Source: a virus. Taken from it: DNA of 36,326 bases. The position numbers and the translations under genes are program-made. The notes beneath the pieces are model-generated. The model did not search any database, was not told the DNA's origin, and saw only the letters and a program-made list of their open reading frames with translations. This document shows, piece after piece, positions 29,889 through 36,326 of this stretch (the first letter of the stretch is position 1; each line of letters opens with the position of its first letter). The stretch covers positions 1 to 36,326 of the IMG/VR virus record IMGVR_UViG_3300021960_000231; one strand, written 5' to 3'.

Positions 29889-31393
29889 TAGTTAGTCCTA
29901 CCTTGTTTAACATAAACGTCAAACTTTTGAATTGATAATTGATCACCATTAATGTAAGCCTCAAAACCTAATTGAAGTACACTACCTTGACCTCCTACTG
30001 GAACCTTAATACGATCCGTTAAACCACCACCTGTAAACTCTGCAATGTTATACTCTGCAACATTATACTCAGACACAGAACTTTGTTTTATTGTTCTGTT
30101 GTAAGACCTTGGCTGATCGGTGTAATCAGTGCCTACCTTAACAGAGAAGTTCTGTCCACCACCACCTATGACAGTTACACCCACAGTCTTTACTATTTTA
30201 TTAACTGTAGGCTGATCAAAGTCAAAGTAGTTTGTTCGATAGGCTAAGTAATACTGAACACCATTATCTTGAAAGGCTGAGTATTTAGCTATCCCATTAA
30301 CTAATCCTAGATAGAGAGTACCATCAAAAGCAGACAGTCCACTTAGTATATCAATGTCCACCCATTTAGTTACTCGTAGTCCACCATTCTCTAGTCTTCC
30401 TCTAGTATCAAAACAATAGATAAGTTTAGAACTAGGGAATATCAATAAATAGAAAGCATTAGCTGCTGAGTAGATTGAAGTTACATTTTCAGTAGAGTAT
30501 GTATTAATAATCTTTACTAGATCATCACGTATATTAACAGACAGGTCTGCTAAGGGGTTAGATTTCTCTTGTATGACACGATTCAAAGACCTTAACCCTG
30601 AGTTAGCTAGGAAGTAGATGTCGTCTCCTACGGCCTGTATGGACTTCTTAGACACACATCCTACATTCTCTAGTATCTCTATTACATTTAACTGAGTAGC
30701 AGCAATAGTTAAATCTGCGTTATTATTATCCCCAAGGATTACAATACATCGTTTACAGAATACAATGATGCGTCCGTTAAATCCAGCAACACTGACAATC
30801 TCGTCACCACCATTAGTCCATACTTTTCTTAGGTCTAAGGTTAGGAATGATCCTCCATGAAATGCACCAGTAAGTAAATCAGATCCATACAATGTATACT
30901 TATCTGTAGTAGTACCACCAGCCCATAATCTACCATAGGCAGAAGTTACAAAAGAGAACTGATGATTAGAGGATGTTGTTGCATGAGTTGTCACTGCAAA
31001 GTTAGAGTCTACTCTGAGCATGGCTTTACCAGCTTGTGCTAGGTATACAAACCCTCCTAGTGAAGCAGCTTGCCAATCATTAGCACTGCCATGTCCTGTA
31101 GATATATCAGTGAGTGTGCCAAGACCTTTATATATTTTACCATTACCCCAAGTAATATACCCAAGGTGTCCAGTAGAACCTACATAGTCGTGCATACCAA
31201 CAAGAGAAGAAGATGTACCACCAGAAGTAGTCTGATACACATAACCTTTACGTGCGCCTAGTCTACCCTCAGAGTCTATGACGCAGTTATCTGCTTGTAA
31301 TGCGTAACCACTAGATAAAGTAATGCTACTTTCCTGAGTATTTAACCCATAAAATCCAGGGGCTGCAATGGAAGAACTAACTAACTGTTTCAT
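29888..31393 (-). CDS. Tail nozzle / tubular protein (putative)
   Basis: 501 aa. SSSIAAPGFYGLNTQESSIT, ADNCVIDSEGRLGARKGYVY and beta-rich blocks of about 50 residues (VGMHDYVGSTGHLGYITWG; SVAGFNGRIIVFCKRCIVIL) suggest a beta-propeller nozzle like P22 gp10 or T7 gp12. It closes the portal-tail channel below the adaptor. The start overlaps the previous gene by 4 bp. The C-terminal domain (VTVIGGGGQNFSVKVGTDYT) is also beta-rich. Confidence 0.78.
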   Translation of the reverse strand: MKQLVSSSIAAPGFYGLNTQESSITLSSGYALQADNCVIDSEGRLGARKGYVYQTTSGGTSSSLVGMHDYVGSTGHLGYITWGNGKIYKGLGTLTDISTGHGSANDWQAASLGGFVYLAQAGKAMLRVDSNFAVTTHATTSSNHQFSFVTSAYGRLWAGGTTTDKYTLYGSDLLTGAFHGGSFLTLDLRKVWTNGGDEIVSVAGFNGRIIVFCKRCIVILGDNNNADLTIAATQLNVIEILENVGCVSKKSIQAVGDDIYFLANSGLRSLNRVIQEKSNPLADLSVNIRDDLVKIINTYSTENVTSIYSAANAFYLLIFPSSKLIYCFDTRGRLENGGLRVTKWVDIDILSGLSAFDGTLYLGLVNGIAKYSAFQDNGVQYYLAYRTNYFDFDQPTVNKIVKTVGVTVIGGGGQNFSVKVGTDYTDQPRSYNRTIKQSSVSEYNVAEYNIAEFTGGGLTDRIKVPVGGQGSVLQLGFEAYINGDQLSIQKFDVYVKQGRTN

Positions 31394-32037
31394 ACACTAT
31401 ACCATATAGTCTCTTCTGGATGCTTTGATGCGTCCAATGCGATTGCGTTAGATAATGAATTGTTTGCTGCTATGTATGCACTGTTTCCTGTCTGTCCATT
31501 ATCTTCGCCCCTCTCTTCCACAGCCTTAGCGTAGGCTAACAGAACGATAGGACGATGAGGACAAAGTATTTTATCTGACTCTGATGTAAGGTCTTCTGAT
31601 CTTTGTATAACATTAAACCTAACTGTGTAAACATCATTAGGCTTAGGGTATAGATCAACAAGAGTATCTCCATCAGAACTAACACCATTGAAAGAGTAGT
31701 AACTAGGAGAACCAGTGGCTGGTGTTGGGGTGAGGTATCTATCATTAAACCAATTCGCAGTCTGATAGTTAATGTCACTTTGGGTTGTTGCATTAACAAC
31801 ACTAAGAACCTTAATACTGTTCTGAGAACCATTTAGTTCGTAGTTAAAAACACCATCAGTAGTAGTCACAGTTAGACTCTGACGTAAGGCAGACCAGTCC
31901 CATGATTGTTCTACTTCTTGAATTGAATCATTGATAAGAGTAGCTATAAGAGATGAATATTCATTCTCATTAATAGATTCTACTGTTCGCTCTCGTAGGC
32001 GTACAAGAACTGAGTTGATTGCTGCTAAGTAATTCAT
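31390..32037 (-). CDS. Head-tail adaptor (gp4/gp11-like)
   Basis: 215 aa. MNYLAAINSVLVRLRERTVE and SLIATLINDSIQEVEQSWDW open a helical core, then beta strands (FNYELNGSQNSIKVLSVVNA) and a helical C-terminus (HRPIVLLAYAKAVEERGEDN). The pattern matches P22 gp4 or T7 gp11 adaptor proteins that join portal and nozzle. The promoter at 32041-32069 ends only 3 bp before the ATG, so its transcript would be leaderless or start within the codon. Confidence 0.78.
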   Translation of the reverse strand: MNYLAAINSVLVRLRERTVESINENEYSSLIATLINDSIQEVEQSWDWSALRQSLTVTTTDGVFNYELNGSQNSIKVLSVVNATTQSDINYQTANWFNDRYLTPTPATGSPSYYSFNGVSSDGDTLVDLYPKPNDVYTVRFNVIQRSEDLTSESDKILCPHRPIVLLAYAKAVEERGEDNGQTGNSAYIAANNSLSNAIALDASKHPEETIWYSV

Positions 32038-32040
32038 AGG

Positions 32041-32069
32041 ATTATACCATATTTTTGTTTAAAAGTCAA
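32041..32069 (-). promoter_or_regulatory. Sigma-70-type promoter abutting adaptor start
   Basis: On the - strand: TTGACT (32069-32064), 17-bp spacer, TATAAT (32046-32041), with an AT-rich flank like the other two leftward promoters. Only CCT separates the -10 from the ATG at 32037. Confidence 0.8.
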
Positions 32070-32074
32070 GAGGT

Positions 32075-32509
32075 TTATTTTCTTGCCACAATTGATTGAC
32101 CAAAGTACATACCAACAACTGACATGATTGCATGAGGCAGCCACTCAGGAGTAACCATACCCTCTAGTGTTCTCCACTCTGTTACTGTTGAAGTGAAGTC
32201 AAAGAATAAAAGTTTAAATCCACTTGTTACCTCTACTGGTACTACTGTTGGGAGGTTTAAGATAGGAGCAATAAGAATAAACATTGCCATGCCCATAAAA
32301 GACACCACTAAGAATCTCCTGATCCATTGTGCATTAGGAGTATCGTAGCTACGTGCTGCTGCTACACTGTCCTCAGAGGCCGAGAATTGCTGCATGAGCA
32401 TCTTTTGCTGGTCAGCCTTATCCTTCTGTGCCTGTGCCCACATCTTCATTACAGCGCCTCCTAGGACGCTTAACAGCAATGTGACAACTTCTATTGGCAT
32501 ACCAAACAT
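32075..32509 (-). CDS. Holin candidate, multi-pass membrane protein
   Basis: 144 aa. Hydrophobic segments lie near residues 5-24 (IEVVTLLLSVLGGAVMKMW), 64-86 (FLVVSFMGMAMFILIAPIL) and 126-141 (HAIMSVVGMYFGQSIV). A charged AQAQKDKADQQKMLMQQF stretch sits between the first two, and ARK closes the protein. The pattern is that of the small holin-like protein common near the tail genes of marine podoviruses. It would permeabilise the inner membrane for the endolysin. The start overlaps the upstream stop (TAATG). Confidence 0.68.
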   Translation of the reverse strand: MFGMPIEVVTLLLSVLGGAVMKMWAQAQKDKADQQKMLMQQFSASEDSVAAARSYDTPNAQWIRRFLVVSFMGMAMFILIAPILNLPTVVPVEVTSGFKLLFFDFTSTVTEWRTLEGMVTPEWLPHAIMSVVGMYFGQSIVARK

Positions 32510-32646
32510 TACTTCTTCTTCTTATGGGTTAAAGGTTTACTAGAAGCAGTATGCTTTGCACCTGTCATAACTTTACCTGATGGATGCTTGTGTGTTTTAC
32601 CTGTGTACTTCTTACCATTTGGTAAGTAATGTGGAACACCTTTCAT
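32509..32646 (-). CDS. Small Lys/His-rich basic protein (45 aa)
   Basis: MKGVPHYLPNGKKYTGKTHK, ending HKKKK, about one third Lys plus His. Motifs YLPNGKKYTGKTHKHPSG and GAKHTASSKPL resemble a small basic protein I have seen repeated in marine phage arms. It is one of a set of four adjacent basic genes. Function unknown; binding to nucleic acid or capsid is plausible. The stop overlaps the holin start (TAATG). Confidence 0.7.
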   Translation of the reverse strand: MKGVPHYLPNGKKYTGKTHKHPSGKVMTGAKHTASSKPLTHKKKK

Positions 32647-32654
32647 AATAACCT

Positions 32655-32897
32655 CTACTTTTTTGATCTATACTTAGCTGTCTTCTTTGCTATTTTCTTA
32701 GGCTGCTTTACAAACTGCTTACCTGCCTTTGTACCTTTCTTCTTTGCTGCTGTAGTAGCTGCATACTCTTTAGCACTAAGAGCATCCCTAGCTGCTTTAG
32801 GTAAGTAACGCTCACCTGTCTTAGCACTAGGCTTACCACTCTTAGTTCCCCACTTTTCCTTAGTCCAGTTCTTGAGAGACTTCTGTGATGCTTTCAC
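32655..32897 (-). CDS. Small Lys-rich basic protein (80 aa)
   Basis: Starts at GTG (32897), supported by GGAGGTTACAA before it. KNWTKEKWGTKSGKPSAKTG, ERYLPKAARDALSAKEYAAT and KQFVKQPKKIAKKTAKYRSK make a conserved-looking positive domain that I recall from other aquatic phages and some bacterial proteins. It is not obviously an enzyme. The start overlaps the previous gene by 4 bp. Confidence 0.72.
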   Translation of the reverse strand: MKASQKSLKNWTKEKWGTKSGKPSAKTGERYLPKAARDALSAKEYAATTAAKKKGTKAGKQFVKQPKKIAKKTAKYRSKK

Positions 32898-33073
32898 TTG
32901 TAACCTCCACCAGCTTTCTTATACTGCGTAGCTAGAAGCTGTGCTTTACGTGCTGACCATTGACCAGCCCTGCCACCTTTAGTTCCTGCCTTGATCTTTT
33001 TAAAAAGAGTCTTACGCATAGTAGGCTTAGTGTAGTTACCAGCTTCGTTAACTTTTGATTTAGTTTTAGCCAT
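32894..33073 (-). CDS. Small Lys-rich basic protein (59 aa)
   Basis: MAKTKSKVNEAGNYTKPTMR, TLFKKIKAGTKGGRAGQWSA and RKAQLLATQYKKAGGGYK form a compact basic motif found in many viruses of marine bacteria and algae. The ATG at 33073 overlaps the preceding stop (TGATG); an ATG at 33079 would add two residues. Function unknown. Confidence 0.75.
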   Translation of the reverse strand: MAKTKSKVNEAGNYTKPTMRKTLFKKIKAGTKGGRAGQWSARKAQLLATQYKKAGGGYK

Positions 33074-33354
33074 CACCATTTCGCCCTATTAGCCCAGTAT
33101 GCCGCAGACATCTTACCCTTAGCAATGTTCTTACCATGCCTAGCCTTGAATGACTTACGCTTGGCTTTCATCTTATCACTCTCACCAGCCTTGGGCTTAC
33201 CTGCTGTCTTAGCACCTTGCTCACCAAAGCGTATAGTCTTAGTTACTCCACCTTCTTTAGCTACCACTACATGAGACTTCTTAGGATGATTAGGTGTACG
33301 CTTAGGTTTGTTGTAGGCTGTTAGTCCTAGCTTAGTTAGTTTAGCGTCTGGCAT
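33073..33354 (-). CDS. Small Lys-rich basic protein (93 aa)
   Basis: Contains HVVVAKEGGVTKTIRFGEQG and AKTAGKPKAGESDKMKAKRK, then SFKARHGKNIAKGKMSAAYW. The RFGEQG...KAKRKSFKARHG pattern is familiar from aquatic phage and virus proteins of unknown role. Strongly basic. Coupled to its neighbours by stop/start overlaps on both sides. Confidence 0.75.
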   Translation of the reverse strand: MPDAKLTKLGLTAYNKPKRTPNHPKKSHVVVAKEGGVTKTIRFGEQGAKTAGKPKAGESDKMKAKRKSFKARHGKNIAKGKMSAAYWANRAKW

Positions 33355-33530
33355 TAGAATTGTCCCTCTTTAAAATATAACCAACAAGCAAATGCACTTG
33401 CCCCTATAATCCACATTAACTTCTTAACAACCGACTTACCCACTGCAAGGTAGAAACGATCATATGCTTTCTGTGCAGCCAACTCAGCTATCTCTTCTTT
33501 CTCTAGTTCTGTCAATTTAGTATCACTCAT
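33354..33530 (-). CDS. Small single-pass membrane protein (58 aa)
   Basis: MSDTKLTELEKEEIAELAAQ begins an acidic helix, then KAYDRFYLAVGKSVVKKLMW and a C-terminal hydrophobic stretch IIGASAFACWLYF. It resembles a conserved phage protein near lysis or tail genes; a holin-accessory or spanin-like role is possible but unproven. The stop overlaps the next start (TAATG). Confidence 0.68.
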   Translation of the reverse strand: MSDTKLTELEKEEIAELAAQKAYDRFYLAVGKSVVKKLMWIIGASAFACWLYFKEGQF

Positions 33531-33532
33531 AT

Positions 33533-33955
33533 TTAATATTTAATATACATAACTACACCAAAGAAAGCAGCTAGAATAGTCACAAGGATTCCTAGAACCT
33601 GTCCTGCTAGTACCATAGTATCTTTAACTTCTTTAGCTTGTGCTTTCTGTTTCTTAGCTAGTGCTTTTTGTTTATTATGAAACTCATCCCTAAACTGGCA
33701 ATACTTATAATAGCCTTGAATAGACTGTTTGTTGAGCATAAACTCTAGTTCTTTTTCTTGACGTTCAATAGCTTGCTTTGCTTGATAAGCACCTAGTACA
33801 TCACCTGTACCAATAGCAGCTTTCTGCTGTATAGACTGACTTGCACTGAAGTATTTAGTTACAGCAGATCCAGCATCAGCAATCTCTTTTCCATTGGAGA
33901 TCGTCTGCTTGATAACTGCAAAGGCAGCATTTGCAATAGCTAGTTCTGCTAACAT
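33533..33955 (-). CDS. Coiled-coil protein with C-terminal membrane helix
   Basis: 140 aa from the ATG at 33955, preferred because GAGGG stands 8 bp before it; a TTG at 33961 also exists. LAELAIANAAFAVIKQTISN, then a long charged helix (FHNKQKALAKKQKAQAKEVK) and a C-terminal membrane segment LAGQVLGILVTILAAFFGVVMYI. Could be a minor virion or lysis accessory protein. No enzyme motif. Confidence 0.65.
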   Translation of the reverse strand: MLAELAIANAAFAVIKQTISNGKEIADAGSAVTKYFSASQSIQQKAAIGTGDVLGAYQAKQAIERQEKELEFMLNKQSIQGYYKYCQFRDEFHNKQKALAKKQKAQAKEVKDTMVLAGQVLGILVTILAAFFGVVMYIKY

Positions 33956-34131
33956 ACCCAAACCCTCTTTGTATATTCTTGTGGTACACCATATGGTTCC
34001 CTTGATGGTTGAACTACTAGGTACTCAGCATTAACCCTGTTGACAGAGGGTTCAATAAGTAAACCCTGATCTATAGGAGCAAGAGAAGGTGACACATGAA
34101 CTGGGTATATCTCTAAAGGACTAGAGTTCAT
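33949..34131 (-). CDS. Small unknown protein
   Basis: 60 aa, Pro- and Val-rich (MNSSPLEIYPVHVSPSLAP, IDQGLLIEPSVNRVNAEYLV), with SREPYGVPQEYTKRVWVC at the end. No domain recognised. Overlaps both neighbours (TAATG with the gene before, 7 bp with the one after). May be a small virion or host-interaction protein. Confidence 0.55.
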   Translation of the reverse strand: MNSSPLEIYPVHVSPSLAPIDQGLLIEPSVNRVNAEYLVVQPSREPYGVPQEYTKRVWVC

Positions 34132-34361
34132 TATATACTCTCAATGTTTTTTACACAGAATGCTATAGTAGTTTTATCCTCTGACTCTTTCTGAGCCGCA
34201 TAGCCTAGAAGAGGACTAGTAACTAACACATACTCTAACTCTTTAGCTACTACCAGTAACTCCACTCTACATTTCTTAAGAGTTGAATAACTAGATACCA
34301 TTACAGGCATTGCAGGTTCTGTACTTACAGATAGCATAGTAGCTACTACAAGAGCATACAT
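34131..34361 (-). CDS. Small exported or membrane-anchored protein
   Basis: 76 aa. MYALVVATMLSVSTEPAMPV looks like a short signal peptide or anchor. The rest (STLKKCRVELLVVAKELEYV; AQKESEDKTTIAFCVKNIES) carries two cysteines. It could be a spanin-like or envelope-active protein, but a lipobox is not seen. Overlaps both neighbours by stop/start fusion. Confidence 0.55.
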   Translation of the reverse strand: MYALVVATMLSVSTEPAMPVMVSSYSTLKKCRVELLVVAKELEYVLVTSPLLGYAAQKESEDKTTIAFCVKNIESI

Positions 34362-34426
34362 TATTTTTTAGTTTTCTTTTTCTTTCCCTTCTTTGGTGGG
34401 GATACTAACTTAGTTCCATATGACAT
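34361..34426 (-). CDS. 21-residue lysine-rich peptide
   Basis: MSYGTKLVSPPKKGKKKKTK plus a final K: 9 lysines of 21. GGAGAGTAAT precedes the ATG at 34426, and the stop overlaps the next ATG (TAATG), so it looks translated despite its size. It adds to the basic-protein theme of this arm. Confidence 0.6.
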   Translation of the reverse strand: MSYGTKLVSPPKKGKKKKTKK

Positions 34427-34435
34427 ATTACTCTC

Positions 34436-35062
34436 CTATGCATCAACTAAACTTACAAATGATGGGTCTGCTTCTTCAAGACTAGGCCAGCCGTGAGTGA
34501 CTTGATTTACTTCATGGTTGGTTGTGTACGTTTCTGGGCCGTAGGTTTCAGTCCCATCTTCTGCTGTGTGCTTTACTTTGTAAGTACCAACCATAGGCTT
34601 GTTCTGATACGCAATGATTGCATCTAAGTCAGACAATGCAGCTATGGCAGTTTCTTTATCATCCATCATTGTGTAGATAGCTGTAGCGTGAGTGGCTATA
34701 GCTGTGGGCACTGCTGTGCCACCCTTTGCTGCCCGTGACCAGTACCAATCTATATGTGATTGCAATGAGCCAGCAACAGACTTCACTGTACTTAGCATAT
34801 TGTTTTTAATATGATCCACATCTTTAGATAGAGATGCGTATGTACCTACTATTTCACCATCTGATTCAGTGCGAGTTAATGCACCATCACTGTAGTAGCG
34901 TGAGTCAGGGCGAACTTCGCTGTAGGGTTTAACGCCAATGGCAGCTAATTCTTCCTTGCTCCAAAGGGCAAATATATTTCTTGGGTATTGAACAGAATCA
35001 ATGGTCAAGCCTCTTGGCTTATTGACAACAAATCCTGTTTCTACGTTTCCTACAAACCACAT
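34436..35062 (-). CDS. Fibre-associated accessory protein (putative)
   Basis: 208 aa from the ATG at 35062, which follows AGGAG; the longer frame upstream enters the fibre-fibre gap. MWFVGNVETGFVVNKPRGLT starts a beta-type N-terminus, then NIFALWSKEELAAIGVKPYS, a helical middle (VDHIKNNMLSTVKSVAGSLQ) and a C-terminal WPSLEEADPSFVSLVDA. N-terminal phrases such as LWSKEELAAIGV occur in proteins encoded just after large fibres, perhaps chaperones or attachment proteins. The function is unproven. Confidence 0.62.
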   Translation of the reverse strand: MWFVGNVETGFVVNKPRGLTIDSVQYPRNIFALWSKEELAAIGVKPYSEVRPDSRYYSDGALTRTESDGEIVGTYASLSKDVDHIKNNMLSTVKSVAGSLQSHIDWYWSRAAKGGTAVPTAIATHATAIYTMMDDKETAIAALSDLDAIIAYQNKPMVGTYKVKHTAEDGTETYGPETYTTNHEVNQVTHGWPSLEEADPSFVSLVDA

Positions 35063-35084
35063 AGTTGTTACTCCTAAATTGTGA

Positions 35085-36326
35085 TTAACGTGAGTTACTG
35101 TGTTTAAATGGGGTTTCTGCAAATGCTATGAAGATGTGAGTATTAGACCCACTGTTCATATAAACGTGTGAGCTTCTTAGCTTGAAACCATTTGATAGAA
35201 AATCAATGTTCCATGAAGTATCTGACTCTTCTGCGCCTGAGTTTTCTGCGGATAATTTAGCGTTCATCACGTTATAAGGGCTACGATCAGTGTCAAACAT
35301 AAACCATGACCCTACTTCTGTTGCTCTTTTTACAAGAACAAATTTGGGCTTGAAACCACAATGTACAAACGTACCATCAGTCGAGCCATTTCCAACAAAT
35401 GAACCTACACGAGAATACCCGTCTACGGAGTGGAAGCAGTAGGATATGTAGGTAGCATTTGCAGTGGCTACATTATCCCAACCATTAACTCTAAATGTAG
35501 ATGCGCCCACCGATGATATGTTATTCGTGTCTAAAGCATTCGTAAGGTTTAAATAAAGCTGTTTATTCGTTGTAGCTAAATTTGTAAAATGTGAAACCCA
35601 ATTTCCTGTTGAATCTCTTCTTTTGACCAGCACTAATTCTGGCGTTTGACTCAGGCCATGCCCGACTGTTTCATCAGAATCAAGAGCAGTGTAAGACAAA
35701 ATCGAGAATCCAGCACTAGGGTTAGCTGACACACTAGAAGTGATTGAGCCGTTGGTGTTGGAGACTGCTGTGCCGCCAGCTTTCCAGTTCCATGCAACGT
35801 ATGTGCCACCACTTCCGTTTATTTGAGCGTCCGTTCCTAATGTATATCCATCTGACGTAAATGTTTTTTGCTTATTAGCTTGAGTTGATTCTGCTGAAGT
35901 AGTATCACTTCTCAACTGTAGAGAATTGCCTCGCAAAGTGTCAAAGAATTGAGAAGGGCCAGTTCCATTTCTGCGTTTAAATATTCCTAAATCAGGAGTA
36001 AATCCAACGCCTGATAAGACTCTATTATCTGCACCAGTGCCACTGTAAATAACAGGATTAAAATGCTCACTAGGTATCACATCAACATCAGGCAAGTTCT
36101 GCGTACATAACGCTAGATAGCCCGTAGGAGGTGCGTAATAGAAGTCACCAATGCCGTTGGAATCAGCGTTGCCTTGTGGGGTTTTTGCCCCTGCGAAAGA
36201 TGAATCTTGCCCACAATTTAAAACACCAACATAGTTACCTACAGGCATAGTATACGGGGTAAATTCATATCCTGCGTTTAATTGAAATAAATAGTTTGAT
36301 GAAGATAAAGCGTTAGACCCGTCAAA
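35085..36326 (-). CDS. Giant tail fibre, C-terminal part (joins window start)
   Basis: 413 residues from the right edge to a stop at 35085; the frame is open through the edge and has an internal ATG at 36248. DFYYAPPTGYLALCTQNLPD, TGADNRVLSGVGFTPDLGIF, SNTNGSITSSVSANPSAGFS and TVGHGLSQTPELVLVKRRDS repeat the modules seen in the N-terminal part (1-2353). With the 126-bp end repeat collapsed, the two halves give one continuous frame of about 1147 codons. The repeated VGHGL...WFMFDT modules suggest a duplicated receptor-binding section. A true end of the fibre is reached at SNSR. Confidence 0.85.
   Translation of the reverse strand, partial: FDGSNALSSSNYLFQLNAGYEFTPYTMPVGNYVGVLNCGQDSSFAGAKTPQGNADSNGIGDFYYAPPTGYLALCTQNLPDVDVIPSEHFNPVIYSGTGADNRVLSGVGFTPDLGIFKRRNGTGPSQFFDTLRGNSLQLRSDTTSAESTQANKQKTFTSDGYTLGTDAQINGSGGTYVAWNWKAGGTAVSNTNGSITSSVSANPSAGFSILSYTALDSDETVGHGLSQTPELVLVKRRDSTGNWVSHFTNLATTNKQLYLNLTNALDTNNISSVGASTFRVNGWDNVATANATYISYCFHSVDGYSRVGSFVGNGSTDGTFVHCGFKPKFVLVKRATEVGSWFMFDTDRSPYNVMNAKLSAENSGAEESDTSWNIDFLSNGFKLRSSHVYMNSGSNTHIFIAFAETPFKHSNSR
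36201..36326. repeat. Terminal direct repeat, right copy (126 bp)
   Basis: Identical to 26-151. Together they support a circular or circularly permuted map of about 36,175 bp. Just outside the repeat, the encoded residues change from NT (left copy) to AK (right copy) after DSSFAG. Confidence 0.85.

Overview
The window reads as an essentially complete genome of a short-tailed (podovirus-like), lytic, tailed bacteriophage, about 36.2 kb and AT-rich. It has no integrase, no tRNA and no host genes. The style of the proteins points to an aquatic, probably marine, bacterial host. The clues are a LamG/SPRY-type giant fibre with repeated GTGxxN...GFxP modules, a glycine-rich tip protein, a cassette of small lysine-rich virion-arm proteins, T7-like replication genes and no phage RNA polymerase. 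Consensus host-type -35/-10 promoters suggest a Proteobacteria-like sigma-70 host. The exact host cannot be read from the sequence.

Layout. Two divergent transcription units face away from an 888-bp non-coding control region (11803-12690). The rightward unit (12691-23918, + strand) holds about 12 small unknown early proteins, a GP88-like protein, a helix-turn-helix protein, a T7 gp4-like primase-helicase, a family A DNA polymerase, a T7 gp2.5-like single-strand binding protein, a 5'-3' exonuclease, an HNH nuclease, a metallophosphatase and a DUF3310-type protein. It ends at a strong terminator between convergent genes (23934-23960). The leftward unit (- strand) starts at the small terminase (11802) and runs through an endolysin, large terminase, portal, zinc-ribbon protein, scaffold, capsid, a lysine-rich protein and fibre genes to the left window edge. 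It re-enters at the right edge and continues through fibre and accessory genes, small basic proteins, a holin candidate, adaptor, nozzle, tip protein and three internal virion/ejection proteins to 23963. The two window ends share a 126-bp exact repeat (26-151 = 36201-36326), and one fibre reading frame continues across the join, so the molecule is most simply circular or circularly permuted (unit about 36,175 bp).

Regulation. The leftward unit carries three near-identical TTGACT-17-TATA(G/A)T promoters, at 11941, 7218 and 32041. The rightward unit has one matching promoter (12603-12631). It also carries eight exact copies of a 14-bp perfect palindrome, GTTTCCTAGGAAAC. Most lie exactly between a stop codon and the next Shine-Dalgarno, several with the stop codon built into the palindrome, and one lies inside a coding sequence. 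The control region has four 15-bp-phased copies of CTAATGTAGCA plus one inverted copy, and two Fur-box-like repeats. The palindrome family is the strongest candidate for an undescribed phage regulatory system, and the helix-turn-helix protein at 16452-16733 is a possible partner.

How the genes work together. Host polymerase would start both units. Early proteins take over the host. The primase-helicase, polymerase, SSB and exonuclease replicate the DNA. The terminase pair and portal package it into a scaffolded capsid. The adaptor, nozzle, fibres and ejection proteins form the tail, and the holin candidate plus GH19-type endolysin release progeny.
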